Positions 7,637 through 16,575 of a stretch of DNA of 55,243 nt are shown here, one piece after another. Below the pieces are notes generated by a model, which saw only the letters and a program-made list of their open reading frames with translations, did not search any database and was not told the DNA's origin. Where the stretch lies: positions 1 to 55,243 of the forward strand of contig JAQUYD010000012.1 in NCBI GenBank assembly GCA_028692035.1, read 5' to 3'. Each line of letters starts with the position of its first letter. Within the stretch, counting starts at the first letter, position 1. The DNA comes from Oscillospiraceae bacterium. Its GTDB lineage: Bacteria; Bacillota; Clostridia; Oscillospirales; Ruminococcaceae. A program made the position numbers and the translations under genes.

Positions 7637-9016
7637 ATGAAAGAGACAGAGAAGATTACTCATCCTTCCTACCTATTAAAACTGACCTGGCCGGTATTTG
7701 TGGAGTTGATCCTTCAGATGTTGGTGGGCAATATCGATCAGTTTATGGTGGGGCAGTATTCTCAGCTGGCGGTGGGCGCCATCGGCAATGCAAACCAAAT
7801 CCTCAATGTGCTGATCATCACTTTCAGCGTTATTAGTACAGCGGCGATGATTTTGATCTCCCAGTACCTGGGAGCCAACGACCAGCGGAAGGTCCAGCAA
7901 TTGTACACCCTGTCTTTTGTGGTGAATATGGCTTTAAGCCTCATCATCGGTGCGATTTTACTTGTATGTAACCGGCAGATTTTTGAATGGATGAGGGTGC
8001 CAGAGGAGCTGATGGAGGGTTCGCAGCAATACATCAGCGTGATCGGCGGTTGCTTGTTTTTACAGGCGATGCAGCTGACCTTGTCCGCTTTTTTCCGCAG
8101 CCATGCGATGATGAAAGAATCCATGGTCGTCTCGGTTGCGATCAATATCGTCAATGTGGGCGGCAACATGCTTTTAATCAACGGGATGTTCGGACTGCCG
8201 GCCCTTGGCGTTGTGGGCGCGGCAATTTCCAGTAACTTGAGCCGTGTGGCGGGGTTGGCCATTCTGTTTTGGCTGTTTTATAAAAAACTGGGCGCCCGTT
8301 TCACCATTCGGCACCTGCGCCCATTTCCTTCGGATATGCTGCGGCAGCTTCTGCGGATTGGCCTGCCCTCTGGCGGGGAATCCCTGTCCTACAACATGAC
8401 GCAGGTGTTCATTATGAGCTTTGTCAATCTTTTTGGAGCAGTGTCGATCAATACGAAAGTCTATGCCGGCATGTTTGCCATGTGCTCCTATTTGTTTTCT
8501 TCGGCTATTGGGCAGGCAAGCCAGGTGATCGTCGGGTATTTGGTGGGTGCGAATGATCTGAAAAGTACCAACCGGCAGGTGTGGTATACCTGCAAAATGT
8601 CCATGCTGGTATCGCTGGTAGTGGCGGTGCTGCTGTGCCTTTTCAGTGGGCCGATCTTTCATATTTTCACCAGCGACCCGGAAGTAATTCGGTTGGGTGC
8701 GGCGATTATGTTGATCGAGATTTTTCTGGAGTGGGGGCGAAGCGTTAATATCGTCATGGTGCGCTGCCTACAGGCAGCAGGGGATATCCGTTTCCCGGTG
8801 ACACTGGGGATTTTGTCTGCCTGGACAGTGGCTGTGCTGGGGGGATATCTGATCGGTGTTGTGGCTGGATGGGGGCTGATTGGTATCTGGATTGCCATGG
8901 CCTGTGACGAATGTATCCGTGCGGTGGTATTCCTGCTGCGCTGGAAAAGCGGCGCGTGGAAAAATAAAAGCTTTGTCCAGCATGCGGATGGGCCCGCCGT
9001 GGAAGCGGCCCAGTGA
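7637..9016 (+). CDS. MATE family multidrug efflux transporter
   Basis: This 459-residue polytopic membrane protein has about twelve hydrophobic helices in two related halves, as in MATE (multi-antimicrobial extrusion) cation antiporters. Early family segments are TWPVFVELILQMLVGNIDQFMVGQYS and GAIGNANQILN; the second half opens with LRIGLPSGGESLSYNMTQVF. It would export organic cations or drugs using a Na+ or H+ gradient; the substrate is unknown. The ATG at 7637 follows GGGGGA; an in-frame GTG at 7613 lacks a site. It is a single-gene unit with its own consensus promoter. Confidence 0.93.
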   Translation: MKETEKITHPSYLLKLTWPVFVELILQMLVGNIDQFMVGQYSQLAVGAIGNANQILNVLIITFSVISTAAMILISQYLGANDQRKVQQLYTLSFVVNMALSLIIGAILLVCNRQIFEWMRVPEELMEGSQQYISVIGGCLFLQAMQLTLSAFFRSHAMMKESMVVSVAINIVNVGGNMLLINGMFGLPALGVVGAAISSNLSRVAGLAILFWLFYKKLGARFTIRHLRPFPSDMLRQLLRIGLPSGGESLSYNMTQVFIMSFVNLFGAVSINTKVYAGMFAMCSYLFSSAIGQASQVIVGYLVGANDLKSTNRQVWYTCKMSMLVSLVVAVLLCLFSGPIFHIFTSDPEVIRLGAAIMLIEIFLEWGRSVNIVMVRCLQAAGDIRFPVTLGILSAWTVAVLGGYLIGVVAGWGLIGIWIAMACDECIRAVVFLLRWKSGAWKNKSFVQHADGPAVEAAQ

Positions 9017-9057
9017 TAAAAAGCACGGTCAAACGGTCAACACCGATTTGAGATGGA

Positions 9058-9086
9058 TTGACATCCCCTTTTTGCAAAACTATAAT
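9058..9086 (+). promoter_or_regulatory. Consensus promoter of the dipeptidase gene
   Basis: TTGACA (9058-9063), 17 bases, TATAAT (9081-9086): a perfect consensus promoter 50 bases upstream of the start codon. Confidence 0.9.
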
Positions 9087-9135
9087 GGAAGCAAGGATGT
9101 GGTTTGCCATAGCTTACGCGAAAGGGGTTTTTGAT

Positions 9136-10539
9136 ATGTACCAAAAGCAGTTGGAAGAATATTTTGCGGCCCATCAGGATGAGATGGTTGCAGACATTTG
9201 TACGTTGATACGCATTCCCAGCGACCGGCAAGAGCCGCAGGAGGGAATGCCTTTTGGAGAAGGCCCGGCGAAAGCGCTGGAAGCTGCTATGGAGATTGGC
9301 CGCCGCATGGGGATGCGGGTAACGGACTACGACCATTATGTGGCCACCTTTGATCTGAATGAAAAGGAGTGGGGCCTGGATATCTTGGCGCATCTGGATG
9401 TGGTTCCGGTAGGGGACGACTGGACGGTGACTGGGCCTTTTGACCCAAAGATCGTAGACGGGAAACTCTACGGGCGCGGATCCGCGGACGACAAGGGGCC
9501 GGCGATGGCGGGCCTTTGGGCGGCAAAAGCGGTCAAGGATTTGAACATCCCCCTCTCTAAAAACTGTCGCGTAATTTTGGGGACTGACGAGGAAAGCGGC
9601 AGCAGCGATATTGCCCATTACTATAAAGTGGAAAAGGAAGCGCCTGCAACCTTTTCGCCGGATGCAGATTTTCCGGTAATCAATGTGGAAAAGGGCAATT
9701 ATAGCAGCGAATTTACTGCCGAATGGGCCGAAGACGCGAAATTGCCGCGCATCGTATCGGCCAAAGGCGGGTTCCGACGCAATGTTATTCCCGACAAGGC
9801 CGAAGCGGTATTAGAAGGCATCAGCCTGGAACGCGTCCGCGCCGTTTGCGAAGCCTACAGTAAAAAGAGCGGCGTAACTTTTCACGCGACCGAAGTGGAA
9901 GGCCAGGTCCATGTATTGGCCAAGGGCGTGGCTGCCCACGCTTCTACCCCGGAGGCAGGGGCCAACGCGGTAACCGCGATGGTGGCATTTTTATCTCAGC
10001 TGCCCCTGGCGGATTCAGAGGGCTTTTCCAAGCTGTGCGCGGTCAGCCGCATTTTCCCCCACGGTGATTGGGAAGGGAAAGCGGCAGGCGTTAAAATGTC
10101 GGACGAGGTGTCCGGCCCGCTGACCATTGCTTTTTCTGTCTTTTCCTATAGCCTCACGGGGTTGACCGGTATGTTCGACAGCCGCGTTTCTCTGTGCGCC
10201 AACAACCAGAATATGCGGGATGTATTGGTCGAAGTTTTTGGAAAATCCGGGATACGCCTTACCAATTTGAATATGCGCCCGGGCCACCACGTTCCGGCGG
10301 ACAGCCCTTTTATCCAGACGCTGCTTGGTTGTTACGAGCGGTATACCGGTCAAAAAGGCGAATGCATTGCCATCGGCGGCGGTACCTACACCCATAATCT
10401 GAAAAATGGCGTTGCATTCGGGTGTGCGGATCCGGCGGTGGACAACCATATGCATGGCGCCGATGAATTTGCGGTGATCGAACAGTTGATTTTAAGCGCC
10501 AAAATCTTTGCCCAGGCCATCATTGAGCTCTGCCAATAA
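9136..10539 (+). CDS. pepV: M20 family dipeptidase (PepV-like)
   Basis: This 467-residue cytoplasmic metallopeptidase is of the PepV/Xaa-His dipeptidase type, cleaving dipeptides such as those with N-terminal beta-Ala or hydrophobic residues. The two-zinc site can be followed in order: His in ILAHLDVVPVG, the bridging Asp in LYGRGSADDKGP, catalytic Glu pair in GTDEESGSSD, Asp in FSPDADFP and a late His in NHMHGADE. The lid-domain insertion between the two halves is present (GGFRRNVIPDKAEAVL onward). The ATG at 9136 follows AAAGGGG; upstream in-frame starts overlap the promoter and were rejected. It has its own promoter and terminator. Confidence 0.93.
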   Translation: MYQKQLEEYFAAHQDEMVADICTLIRIPSDRQEPQEGMPFGEGPAKALEAAMEIGRRMGMRVTDYDHYVATFDLNEKEWGLDILAHLDVVPVGDDWTVTGPFDPKIVDGKLYGRGSADDKGPAMAGLWAAKAVKDLNIPLSKNCRVILGTDEESGSSDIAHYYKVEKEAPATFSPDADFPVINVEKGNYSSEFTAEWAEDAKLPRIVSAKGGFRRNVIPDKAEAVLEGISLERVRAVCEAYSKKSGVTFHATEVEGQVHVLAKGVAAHASTPEAGANAVTAMVAFLSQLPLADSEGFSKLCAVSRIFPHGDWEGKAAGVKMSDEVSGPLTIAFSVFSYSLTGLTGMFDSRVSLCANNQNMRDVLVEVFGKSGIRLTNLNMRPGHHVPADSPFIQTLLGCYERYTGQKGECIAIGGGTYTHNLKNGVAFGCADPAVDNHMHGADEFAVIEQLILSAKIFAQAIIELCQ

Positions 10540-10570
10540 ACAAGGCGGTGCTGATTATTCCATACACAGC

Positions 10571-10604
10571 AAAAGGCCATCCGTTTTGGATGGCCTTTTC
10601 TTTT
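10571..10604 (+). terminator. Terminator of the dipeptidase gene
   Basis: A perfect 12-bp stem AAAAGGCCATCC / GGATGGCCTTTT (10571-10599) with a 5-base loop is followed by CTTTTG. Confidence 0.9.
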
Positions 10605-10612
10605 GCAACCCG

Positions 10613-10792
10613 CTAGCAGCAGGAGCTTTTTACGCGGAAGGACTCACAGTCTGTACACTCGACAACGGTCGGATGCGCCTCGTGGGTGCCGACGGTGATA
10701 TTGTCAAGCGAACAGTAGTTTTCGTTTCCGCAGTGATGCGCGCACTGCTGTACGGTACAGCCAATGGATCTGTTTGCTTTGCACTCAGACAT
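10613..10792 (-). CDS. DUF1540 small cysteine-rich protein
   Basis: This 59-residue protein matches the DUF1540 pattern: a core with CTVQQC, HHCGNENYCSLDNITVG, HEAHP and CTDCESF, that is, regularly spaced Cys residues likely to bind zinc. DUF1540 proteins are common in spore-forming Clostridia and Bacilli, and their function is unknown. The ATG at 10792 is preceded by GGAGG. An upstream in-frame extension that adds a hydrophobic stretch has no ribosome site and was not used. The protein ends with KSSCC. Confidence 0.87.
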   Translation of the reverse strand: MSECKANRSIGCTVQQCAHHCGNENYCSLDNITVGTHEAHPTVVECTDCESFRVKSSCC

Positions 10793-10898
10793 AAACAAAA
10801 CCTCCTTTGCAGATTGCAATAATAGTATGAGCGGAAAAATGATTTTTATCACTAGGGATTTTTGAAAATTTTATTTTGGATTTAAACACCTCGAAAGA

Positions 10899-10927
10899 TT
10901 GACAATATTATAAACAAATGATATTAT
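10899..10927 (+). promoter_or_regulatory. Promoter of the DUF2087 regulator gene
   Basis: TTGACA (10899-10904), 17 bases, TATTAT (10922-10927), in a strongly AT-rich tract; the start codon is 70 bases further on. Confidence 0.75.
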
Positions 10928-10997
10928 TATTTATAACATAAATAAATATTTTTTGATTTATTTGACGTTACCAATAAATCAATCGGGAGGGTAAAAG

Positions 10998-11747
10998 ATG
11001 CTGGATCGACTGGAACAGCTTACGGCGGAGGAGTTAAAAAGGGGGTATGTTTATCAAAGAGAAGGAGCATACCGCTGCTTGATCTGCGGCAGAATGTTTG
11101 AAGAGGGAGAAGTGTTTCCAATCGACGGGCATTATTATGAGCCGGCCAAGGCAGTGCAGATTCATATGACAAAAGAGCATCCGAACCGGCTAGACGATTT
11201 GCTGCGTGGGGAGAGCAAATACCTTTCTTTGACAGAGAATCAAAGTGAACTGCTTCGCAGCGTTGCCGCCGGGCAGACAGATGCGCAGATCGCGGCAAAA
11301 ACCGGAACGGCCGTTTCCACTGTGCGCCACCAGCGGTTTGTCCTGCGGGAAAAAGCAAAACGGGCCAAACTGTATTTGGCGGTTTATGAAATGGTGCAGG
11401 AAACGCAGGATGCACGGGAAAAACTCATACAAATCCACGGGGGTGCAAAAATGATTGACGATCGCTATTCTATTACGGAAGAGGAACAAAAAAAGATTTT
11501 AGCCAATGTGTTTATTAGTTTGGAGCCATTAAAGCTCAAGGTGCTATCTTCTAAAGAGAAGAAAAAGATTGTGATCTTATCAAAAATTGCGGAACAGTTC
11601 GAACCGGATCGGGTGTATTCGGGAAAAGAAACAGATGCGCTGTTAAAGGAGATATTCGATGATTACGCTTCGCTTCGCCGTCATCTCATCGAATATGGCT
11701 TTTTAGACCGCACAACGGACGGCAACCAATACTGGAAGCGGAAATAG
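10998..11747 (+). CDS. DUF2087 transcriptional regulator with LuxR-type HTH
   Basis: This 249-residue protein is likely a DNA-binding regulator. The N-terminal third has a zinc-finger-like segment (CLICGRMFEEGEVFPIDGHYY, with IHMTKEHP following). In the middle is a LuxR-like HTH (LTENQSELLRSVAAGQTDAQ, then IAAKTGTAVSTVRHQRF). The C-terminal part matches DUF2087: KIVILSKIAEQFEPDRVYSG, EIFDDYASLRRHLIEYGFLDR and a final YWKRK. Many DUF2087 proteins have this layout. The ATG follows GGGAGG. It is a single-gene unit with its own promoter; targets are unknown. Confidence 0.85.
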   Translation: MLDRLEQLTAEELKRGYVYQREGAYRCLICGRMFEEGEVFPIDGHYYEPAKAVQIHMTKEHPNRLDDLLRGESKYLSLTENQSELLRSVAAGQTDAQIAAKTGTAVSTVRHQRFVLREKAKRAKLYLAVYEMVQETQDAREKLIQIHGGAKMIDDRYSITEEEQKKILANVFISLEPLKLKVLSSKEKKKIVILSKIAEQFEPDRVYSGKETDALLKEIFDDYASLRRHLIEYGFLDRTTDGNQYWKRK

Positions 11748-11813
11748 CCGCCAGCGGGCGCGCAGCAGAATCCTGTTTCTAAGTACCTTGGTTTTGGGCT
11801 TGGGAGGCGACAA

Positions 11814-11842
11814 TTGCAAAATCTTACGCAATATCGTATAAT
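11814..11842 (+). promoter_or_regulatory. Promoter of the UroD-like gene
   Basis: TTGCAA (11814-11819), 17 bases, TATAAT (11837-11842), located 96 bases upstream of the start codon. Confidence 0.7.
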
Positions 11843-11937
11843 AATGTCGGTAAAGCCATCGCCCCGGCCTGTAGCAAAAGCGGCGCCGGTTTTCTCTGAC
11901 ACAGCGGTTTAGGCCGCAAATAAAGGAGTGTGCTTCC

Positions 11938-12882
11938 ATGACGAAAAAAGAACGGGTGATTGCGGCGATACAAGGCGGCCCGGTCGACCATATCCCTTCC
12001 GGTTTCTGGCTCCATTTTCCAGAGACATGTTTTTACGGGGATTCGGCAGTAAAGGCCCATTTGGATTTTTTCCGTGAAACAGGAACAGATATCCAAAAAA
12101 TCATGAACGAAAATCTGGTTCCTTGCGATATCCCGATCAAAAAGGCGGCCGATTGGAAAAATTTGAAGCCGTTTAGCCGCCATTCGCCGTTTATTGTCAA
12201 TCAGGTTGAGCTGATCAAACGGATTTTGGAACAAACGGGCGGCGAGGGGATGACCCTGGCAACCGTCCACGGCATTGTCGCTTCCGCCTGGCACGCGAGG
12301 GGCGGATCCGCCGGGTATGAAACGGGCAGCAGCCTGCTGGCCGCGCATCTGCGGGAGGATCCCAAGGCAGTGTCCTATGGCTGGGAAGTTCTTTCCGACG
12401 GTCTCGCCATTTTGACCGAAGCTTGCTTGGAAGCAGGGGCGGATGGAATCTATTATGCGGCGTTGGGAGGAGAAACCTATCTTTTTACCGACGAAGAGTT
12501 TGAAACCTACATCAAACCTCATGATCTGAAGATTTTAAAAGCAGCGGAAAAATCGCCTTATAACATTCTTCATATTTGTAAGGATCGGTTAAACTTGGAG
12601 CGTTATCGGGATTATCCCTGCGCAGTGGTCAACTGGGGCGTTTACGAACAAAACCCGTCGTTACAGGTGGGGGCGGCGCTTTTTTCGGACAAGGTGATCT
12701 TGGGAGGGCTAGATGATCGGGCCGGTGTGCTGATAGACGGCGATGAAACCCAGATCAAAGCCGCGGTGCAGCAGGTGCTGCATACAATGGAGGGGCGCCG
12801 ATTTATTTTGGGGGCGGACTGCACTTTGCCGACCGAGATCGCATATAGCCGCATTCACACCGCAGTTGTAGCGGCCAAATAA
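11938..12882 (+). CDS. Uroporphyrinogen decarboxylase family protein
   Basis: This 314-residue protein has the (beta/alpha)8 UroD/MtaA/CmuA fold by sequence: an N-terminal KKERVIAAIQGGPVDHIP with the family's P-D-x-x-P-like start, GADGIYYAALGGETYLFTDE in the middle and a C-terminal RRFILGADCTLPTEIAYSRI, where a Cys sits at the position of metal ligands in corrinoid-dependent methyltransferases. No other heme-synthesis gene is nearby, so a methyl-transfer role or an unknown role is more likely than uroporphyrinogen decarboxylation. The ATG follows AAAGGAG. The next membrane-protein gene starts 11 bases after its stop, so they are probably co-transcribed. Confidence 0.8.
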   Translation: MTKKERVIAAIQGGPVDHIPSGFWLHFPETCFYGDSAVKAHLDFFRETGTDIQKIMNENLVPCDIPIKKAADWKNLKPFSRHSPFIVNQVELIKRILEQTGGEGMTLATVHGIVASAWHARGGSAGYETGSSLLAAHLREDPKAVSYGWEVLSDGLAILTEACLEAGADGIYYAALGGETYLFTDEEFETYIKPHDLKILKAAEKSPYNILHICKDRLNLERYRDYPCAVVNWGVYEQNPSLQVGAALFSDKVILGGLDDRAGVLIDGDETQIKAAVQQVLHTMEGRRFILGADCTLPTEIAYSRIHTAVVAAK

Positions 12883-12893
12883 AGGAGGAATCT

Positions 12894-13394
12894 ATGGAAA
12901 AGATCGAACGCTGCAAAACGTCGGCGCTGATTTTAAAAGTGTCGCTTTTGCTCCAGGTGTTGTATGTCCTGGCCGAAGGCATGATTCTGGCAGCACAGCG
13001 CCCGCTAAAAAAATTGTTAAACGCAGGTTTGCCCGAAACGTTGCAGCAGAACCTGTACCCGGTCATGGATATTTTATTGATCGTACTTGTGCTTGTTCTG
13101 CACGTTGCCCTGTTTGCGCTCCTTTGGAGCCAGGGTGAAAATGCGTCATCCCGCGTAGCGGAGGTCCTTGCGATCATCATCGGCGGATTGATTTTGACGG
13201 GGCTCCCGATCTCGCTGACAGCGCTTAGCGATATGGGATATGCGGTGCAGGGCGCACAGACGTTGGCAAACTATTCGCTGTTGTCCAGTGTGATGGGTAT
13301 GGCGCGTCCGCTGTCCCGGTTAGGGCTTGTACTGCTGATTGTAGGGGCAACAGCTTCCCTTGGCAACAAACGTTCCTGCCCGGTCCTTCGGTAG
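12894..13394 (+). CDS. Membrane protein of unknown function
   Basis: This 166-residue protein has about four hydrophobic helices (roughly residues 10-33, 55-80, 88-108 and 130-155), with a Lys-rich loop after the first and a basic C-terminal tail (NKRSCPVLR). I recognise no family. The ATG follows AAAGGAGG. It lies 11 bases after the UroD-like gene and before a strong terminator, so the two genes make an operon; a link in function is possible but not shown. Confidence 0.75.
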   Translation: MEKIERCKTSALILKVSLLLQVLYVLAEGMILAAQRPLKKLLNAGLPETLQQNLYPVMDILLIVLVLVLHVALFALLWSQGENASSRVAEVLAIIIGGLILTGLPISLTALSDMGYAVQGAQTLANYSLLSSVMGMARPLSRLGLVLLIVGATASLGNKRSCPVLR

Positions 13395-13428
13395 TTTCGA
13401 TAGCTAAGAATATGGTTAAAAAGGAGAA

Positions 13429-13459
13429 GAGACTGCGGAAATTCCGCAGTCTCTTTTTA
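13429..13459 (+). terminator. Terminator of the UroD-like operon
   Basis: GAGACTGCGGAA / TTCCGCAGTCTC (13429-13453) forms a 12-arm dyad followed by TTTTT (13454-13458). Confidence 0.9.
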
Positions 13460-13471
13460 GTTTACGAGCGG

Positions 13472-14239
13472 TTAGAACCGTAAGGAAAGGCAGCTCAATC
13501 CGCCGTCGACTTTCCGGTATTCCGAGGTGTCCACGACCAGAACCTCGTAACCGAGCGCTTCGATGGCTTTTTGGGTCTGGGGATAGCCCGCAGGAACCAG
13601 CACTTTACCGTTGACCCAAATGCAGTTGGCGCCATATTCTTCCCCCTCTGCTACTTCGATGTGGTTGAATTTGGAGAAGGTTGGATTTTCTAAAAATTCC
13701 CCGCTGATCAGCAGATTCTTGTTTTCAATATAGGAAAGCCCCGTTTTCAGATGCAGGATGGTGTACAACGGAACCATCTCGCCACTCATCCCGTGCTTTT
13801 CCAGTGCAGCGATAAATTGCTGTGCGCCCTCTTTGTTGGTGCGGGCGGAAATACCAATATAAAAATGGTCGCCCACCATCATGACGTCGCCACCCTCCAA
13901 AGTGCCAGGCGCTTTGATATATTCGATTTGGTCTTCTCCATAGAACTGCTTGATGACTGGGACCATGGCGGCGACTTCCCCTTTGCGAGAAGGTGCACCG
14001 GGGTTGGTAATCAGCGCGAATTTGCGGGTTAAAACGGCAGTATCCTCTACAAAGCAGGAATCGGGATAGGCTTCGTCCGCTTCCAGTACAGTGACATTTA
14101 CGCCACATGCTTTCAGCGCTTGGATATAGGCGGCGTGCTGCTTCAGGGCTAATTCGTAGTTCGGTTTCCCCAAGTTGGCCGTTGTGATGCCGTCGATCAT
14201 GGAATGGCAAGGCTTTTTAACGATTACATTGGTAAACAT
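13472..14239 (-). CDS. ddaH: Dimethylargininase (DDAH family)
   Basis: This 255-residue protein matches NG,NG-dimethylarginine dimethylaminohydrolase of the guanidino-group modifying superfamily, which turns methylated arginine into citrulline and methylamines. Visible marks are PDSCFVEDTAVL (substrate-binding Glu/Asp), GTLEGGDVMMVGDHFYIG, the catalytic His in LHLKTGLSYIENK and the nucleophile Cys250 in VDGGLSCLSLRF six residues from the end. Length and ends fit the family. Arginine deiminase is less likely because of the short length. The start ATG follows GGGGGAAA, and a promoter lies upstream. It ends against the UroD operon terminator. Confidence 0.92.
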   Translation of the reverse strand: MFTNVIVKKPCHSMIDGITTANLGKPNYELALKQHAAYIQALKACGVNVTVLEADEAYPDSCFVEDTAVLTRKFALITNPGAPSRKGEVAAMVPVIKQFYGEDQIEYIKAPGTLEGGDVMMVGDHFYIGISARTNKEGAQQFIAALEKHGMSGEMVPLYTILHLKTGLSYIENKNLLISGEFLENPTFSKFNHIEVAEGEEYGANCIWVNGKVLVPAGYPQTQKAIEALGYEVLVVDTSEYRKVDGGLSCLSLRF

Positions 14240-14268
14240 CTATATTTCCCCCAATAAGAATTTGTATA

Positions 14269-14297
14269 ATGATACAATATGATTTATAAAAATGCAA
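14269..14297 (-). promoter_or_regulatory. Promoter of the DDAH gene
   Basis: On the minus strand TTGCAT (14292-14297), 17 bases, TATCAT (14269-14274). The rest of the gap to aspS (14298-14531) is AT-rich; I see no clear aspS promoter and no T-box. Confidence 0.7.
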
Positions 14298-14531
14298 TAT
14301 ATGAAAGAGAAAAAAGTGCATTTTTTAATTTTATCCACAGTTTGACGAATTTTCCGAAATAGAGCGCAGTTTAAAAAAACTTTTTGACAGTTTTGTGTAT
14401 TGCAATCCGTGGGAAAAAAGCATATGATTATCCAATAATGAAATATGTATACAAGAGTACTGATGCAGAAACCATTAGGCTGCTGGCAAAGATCCAGCTG
14501 AATCAATCCAAAGAAAAGAAAGGGTGTTACG

Positions 14532-16280
14532 ATGTTATTTCAAAACCAATACCGGACCAATACATGCGGGGAGCTGAGAGAGAATAATATCGGGGCGCTC
14601 GTCCGGGTATGCGGATGGATTCAGACGATCCGAGATCATGGTGGCGTTTTGTTTGTCGATTTGAGGGATCAGTATGGCGTTGTGCAGACGGTTTTTCATG
14701 ATGCGGCAATGCTCAAAGGCGTGCCCAAAGAGTCGGTTGTATCAATCAGCGGACGGGTTGTGCTGCGAGATGCTGAAACGGTAAACCCCAAGATCCCCAC
14801 CGGTTATGTGGAGGTTGTCGCCGAGGAAATGACCGTGTTAAGCTGCGCTGTTTCGGGGCTTCCGTTTGAAATCGACCAGTCCAAAGACACCAAGGAAGAA
14901 TTGCGCCTAGCTTATCGTTTTTTGGATCTACGCAATCCCAAGGTTCATGAAAATATTATTCTGCGCGCCCAGATCATTTCCTATCTGCGCCAAAAAATGA
15001 CCGAGCAGGGCTTTTTGGAAATTCAAACACCGATCCTGTCAGCCTCTTCGCCGGAGGGCGCCAGAGACTATCTGGTGCCCAGCCGGAAACATCCGGGGCA
15101 GTTTTATGCGCTTCCGCAGGCGCCCCAGATTTTTAAGCAGCTTTTGATGGTGTCCGGATTTGACCGGTATTTCCAAATCGCTCCCTGTTTCAGAGATGAG
15201 GATGCTCGGGCAGACCGTTCGCCCGGTGAGTTCTATCAATTGGATTTCGAGATGGCGTTTGCCACGCAGGAGGAGGTGTTCCAGGTAGCGGAATCAGTTA
15301 TTGGAGATACTTTCCGCACCTTTTCGGACAAAAAAGTAACCGAAGGCCCCTTCCCGCGGATCAGCTATGAGCAGGCGATGTGCAAGTACGGAACCGATAA
15401 GCCGGATTTGCGGAACCCTTTGGAAATCGTAGAACTGAGCGATTTGTTTGTTACAAGCGATTTTAAACCATTCCGCGGACAAACGGTGCGGGGCATCTGT
15501 GTCAAAGGGGCCGCCAGCCAATCTAAAAAATTTTTTGAAAGCATGCTGGAGTATGCCATGAGTATCGGCATGAAAGGCTTGGGCTACCTGAAAGGGGAAG
15601 GCGGCCTTGCGTTTGCAGGCCCGATTGATAAATTTTTGGACGACGACCTGCGCCAAAAGCTGGTGGATCGTACCAACGTGGGAGAAGGGGACATCCTCTA
15701 TTTCATTGCTGACAGCCGCGAAGCGGCACCCAAGCTGGCCGGACAGATCCGTTCCGAGCTGGGCCGGCGCCTGAATCTTCTGGAGCGGGACGCGTTTCGT
15801 TTTTGCTTTATCGTCGATTTCCCCATGTATGAACTAGATGAGGAGACCGGCGCGATTGGATTTACCCATAACCCCTTTTCCATGCCTCAGGGCGGACTGA
15901 AGGCATTGGAGGAAAAGAATCCGCTGGAGATACTGGCCTATCAGTACGATATCGTTTGCAATGGGGTAGAGCTTTCTTCCGGCGCGGTGCGCAACCACGA
16001 TTTAAACATGATGCGCAAAGCGTTTTCCATTGCCGGGTATGACGAGTCTGTCTTAAAGGAACGGTTTGGATCGCTGTATCGGGCGTTCCAGTATGGCGCG
16101 CCGCCCCATGCGGGGATGGCCCCGGGCGTGGATCGGATGGTGATGTTGTTGACCGGGGAAGAAAATATCCGCGAGGTTATCGCTTTCCCCATGAATAGCA
16201 ACGGCCAGGATCTGCTGATGGGCGCGCCGGGCCCCGTAACCTTGCAGCAGCTAAGAGAAGCCCATATCAAATTGCGTTAG
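14532..16280 (+). CDS. aspS: Aspartyl-tRNA synthetase, probably non-discriminating
   Basis: This 582-residue class II synthetase is of the bacterial type. It has an N-terminal OB-fold (LVRVCGWIQTIRDHGG), a catalytic core with QAPQIFKQLLMVSG, CFRDEDARADRSPGEFYQLD (motif 2 region) and the C-terminal motif 3 GMAPGVDRMVMLL, plus the GAD insertion between them. His36 in IRDHGG matches the residue (His31 in the Pseudomonas enzyme) that marks non-discriminating AspRS, which charges both tRNA-Asp and tRNA-Asn; discriminating enzymes have Leu there. This fits the gatCAB genes that follow directly. The start ATG lacks a perfect ribosome site (AAAGGGTG upstream). Confidence 0.95.
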   Translation: MLFQNQYRTNTCGELRENNIGALVRVCGWIQTIRDHGGVLFVDLRDQYGVVQTVFHDAAMLKGVPKESVVSISGRVVLRDAETVNPKIPTGYVEVVAEEMTVLSCAVSGLPFEIDQSKDTKEELRLAYRFLDLRNPKVHENIILRAQIISYLRQKMTEQGFLEIQTPILSASSPEGARDYLVPSRKHPGQFYALPQAPQIFKQLLMVSGFDRYFQIAPCFRDEDARADRSPGEFYQLDFEMAFATQEEVFQVAESVIGDTFRTFSDKKVTEGPFPRISYEQAMCKYGTDKPDLRNPLEIVELSDLFVTSDFKPFRGQTVRGICVKGAASQSKKFFESMLEYAMSIGMKGLGYLKGEGGLAFAGPIDKFLDDDLRQKLVDRTNVGEGDILYFIADSREAAPKLAGQIRSELGRRLNLLERDAFRFCFIVDFPMYELDEETGAIGFTHNPFSMPQGGLKALEEKNPLEILAYQYDIVCNGVELSSGAVRNHDLNMMRKAFSIAGYDESVLKERFGSLYRAFQYGAPPHAGMAPGVDRMVMLLTGEENIREVIAFPMNSNGQDLLMGAPGPVTLQQLREAHIKLR

Positions 16281-16291
16281 GAGGCAACAGG

Positions 16292-16570
16292 ATGATTACG
16301 AAAGAAGAAATTTTGGACATTGCCACCTTGAGCAAACTTTATGTCCCGGCGGAAAAGCTGGAGGGACTGACTGCGGATATGGCGGATATTTTGGCTTTTG
16401 CGGATACGATTAACGCCACCGGTGTGCAGGCGGAGGAATACGAGGGGCTGGATGGCCTTTTAAACGTGTTCCGGGAGGACGTCCTCCAGCCTTCCTACCC
16501 GCCAGAAGAGATCCTTCAGAACGCCGGCGGCGGGGAAAATGGATATTTTCCGGTGAAAAAAAGAAAATAG
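16292..16570 (+). CDS. gatC: Asp/Glu-tRNA amidotransferase subunit C
   Basis: This 92-residue GatC is the small subunit that stabilises GatA and bridges to GatB in the tRNA-dependent amidotransferase. It has the family's N-terminal pattern (TKEEILDIATLSKLYVPAEK) and a C-terminal PEEILQNAGGGENGYFPVKK. Length is usual. The start follows AGGAGG and lies 11 bases after aspS, with gatA 5 bases after its stop, so it belongs to the aspS-gatCAB operon. Confidence 0.93.
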   Translation: MITKEEILDIATLSKLYVPAEKLEGLTADMADILAFADTINATGVQAEEYEGLDGLLNVFREDVLQPSYPPEEILQNAGGGENGYFPVKKRK

Positions 16571-16575
16571 GGGGG

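Noticed and set aside
11938-12882. Heme biosynthesis gene hemE
   Set aside because: The gene is a UroD-fold relative with a late Cys typical of corrinoid methyltransferases, stands apart from heme genes and lacks the usual HemE N-terminal motif.
14298-14531. T-box leader before aspS
   Set aside because: No T-box bulge sequence and no specifier stem or antiterminator were found.
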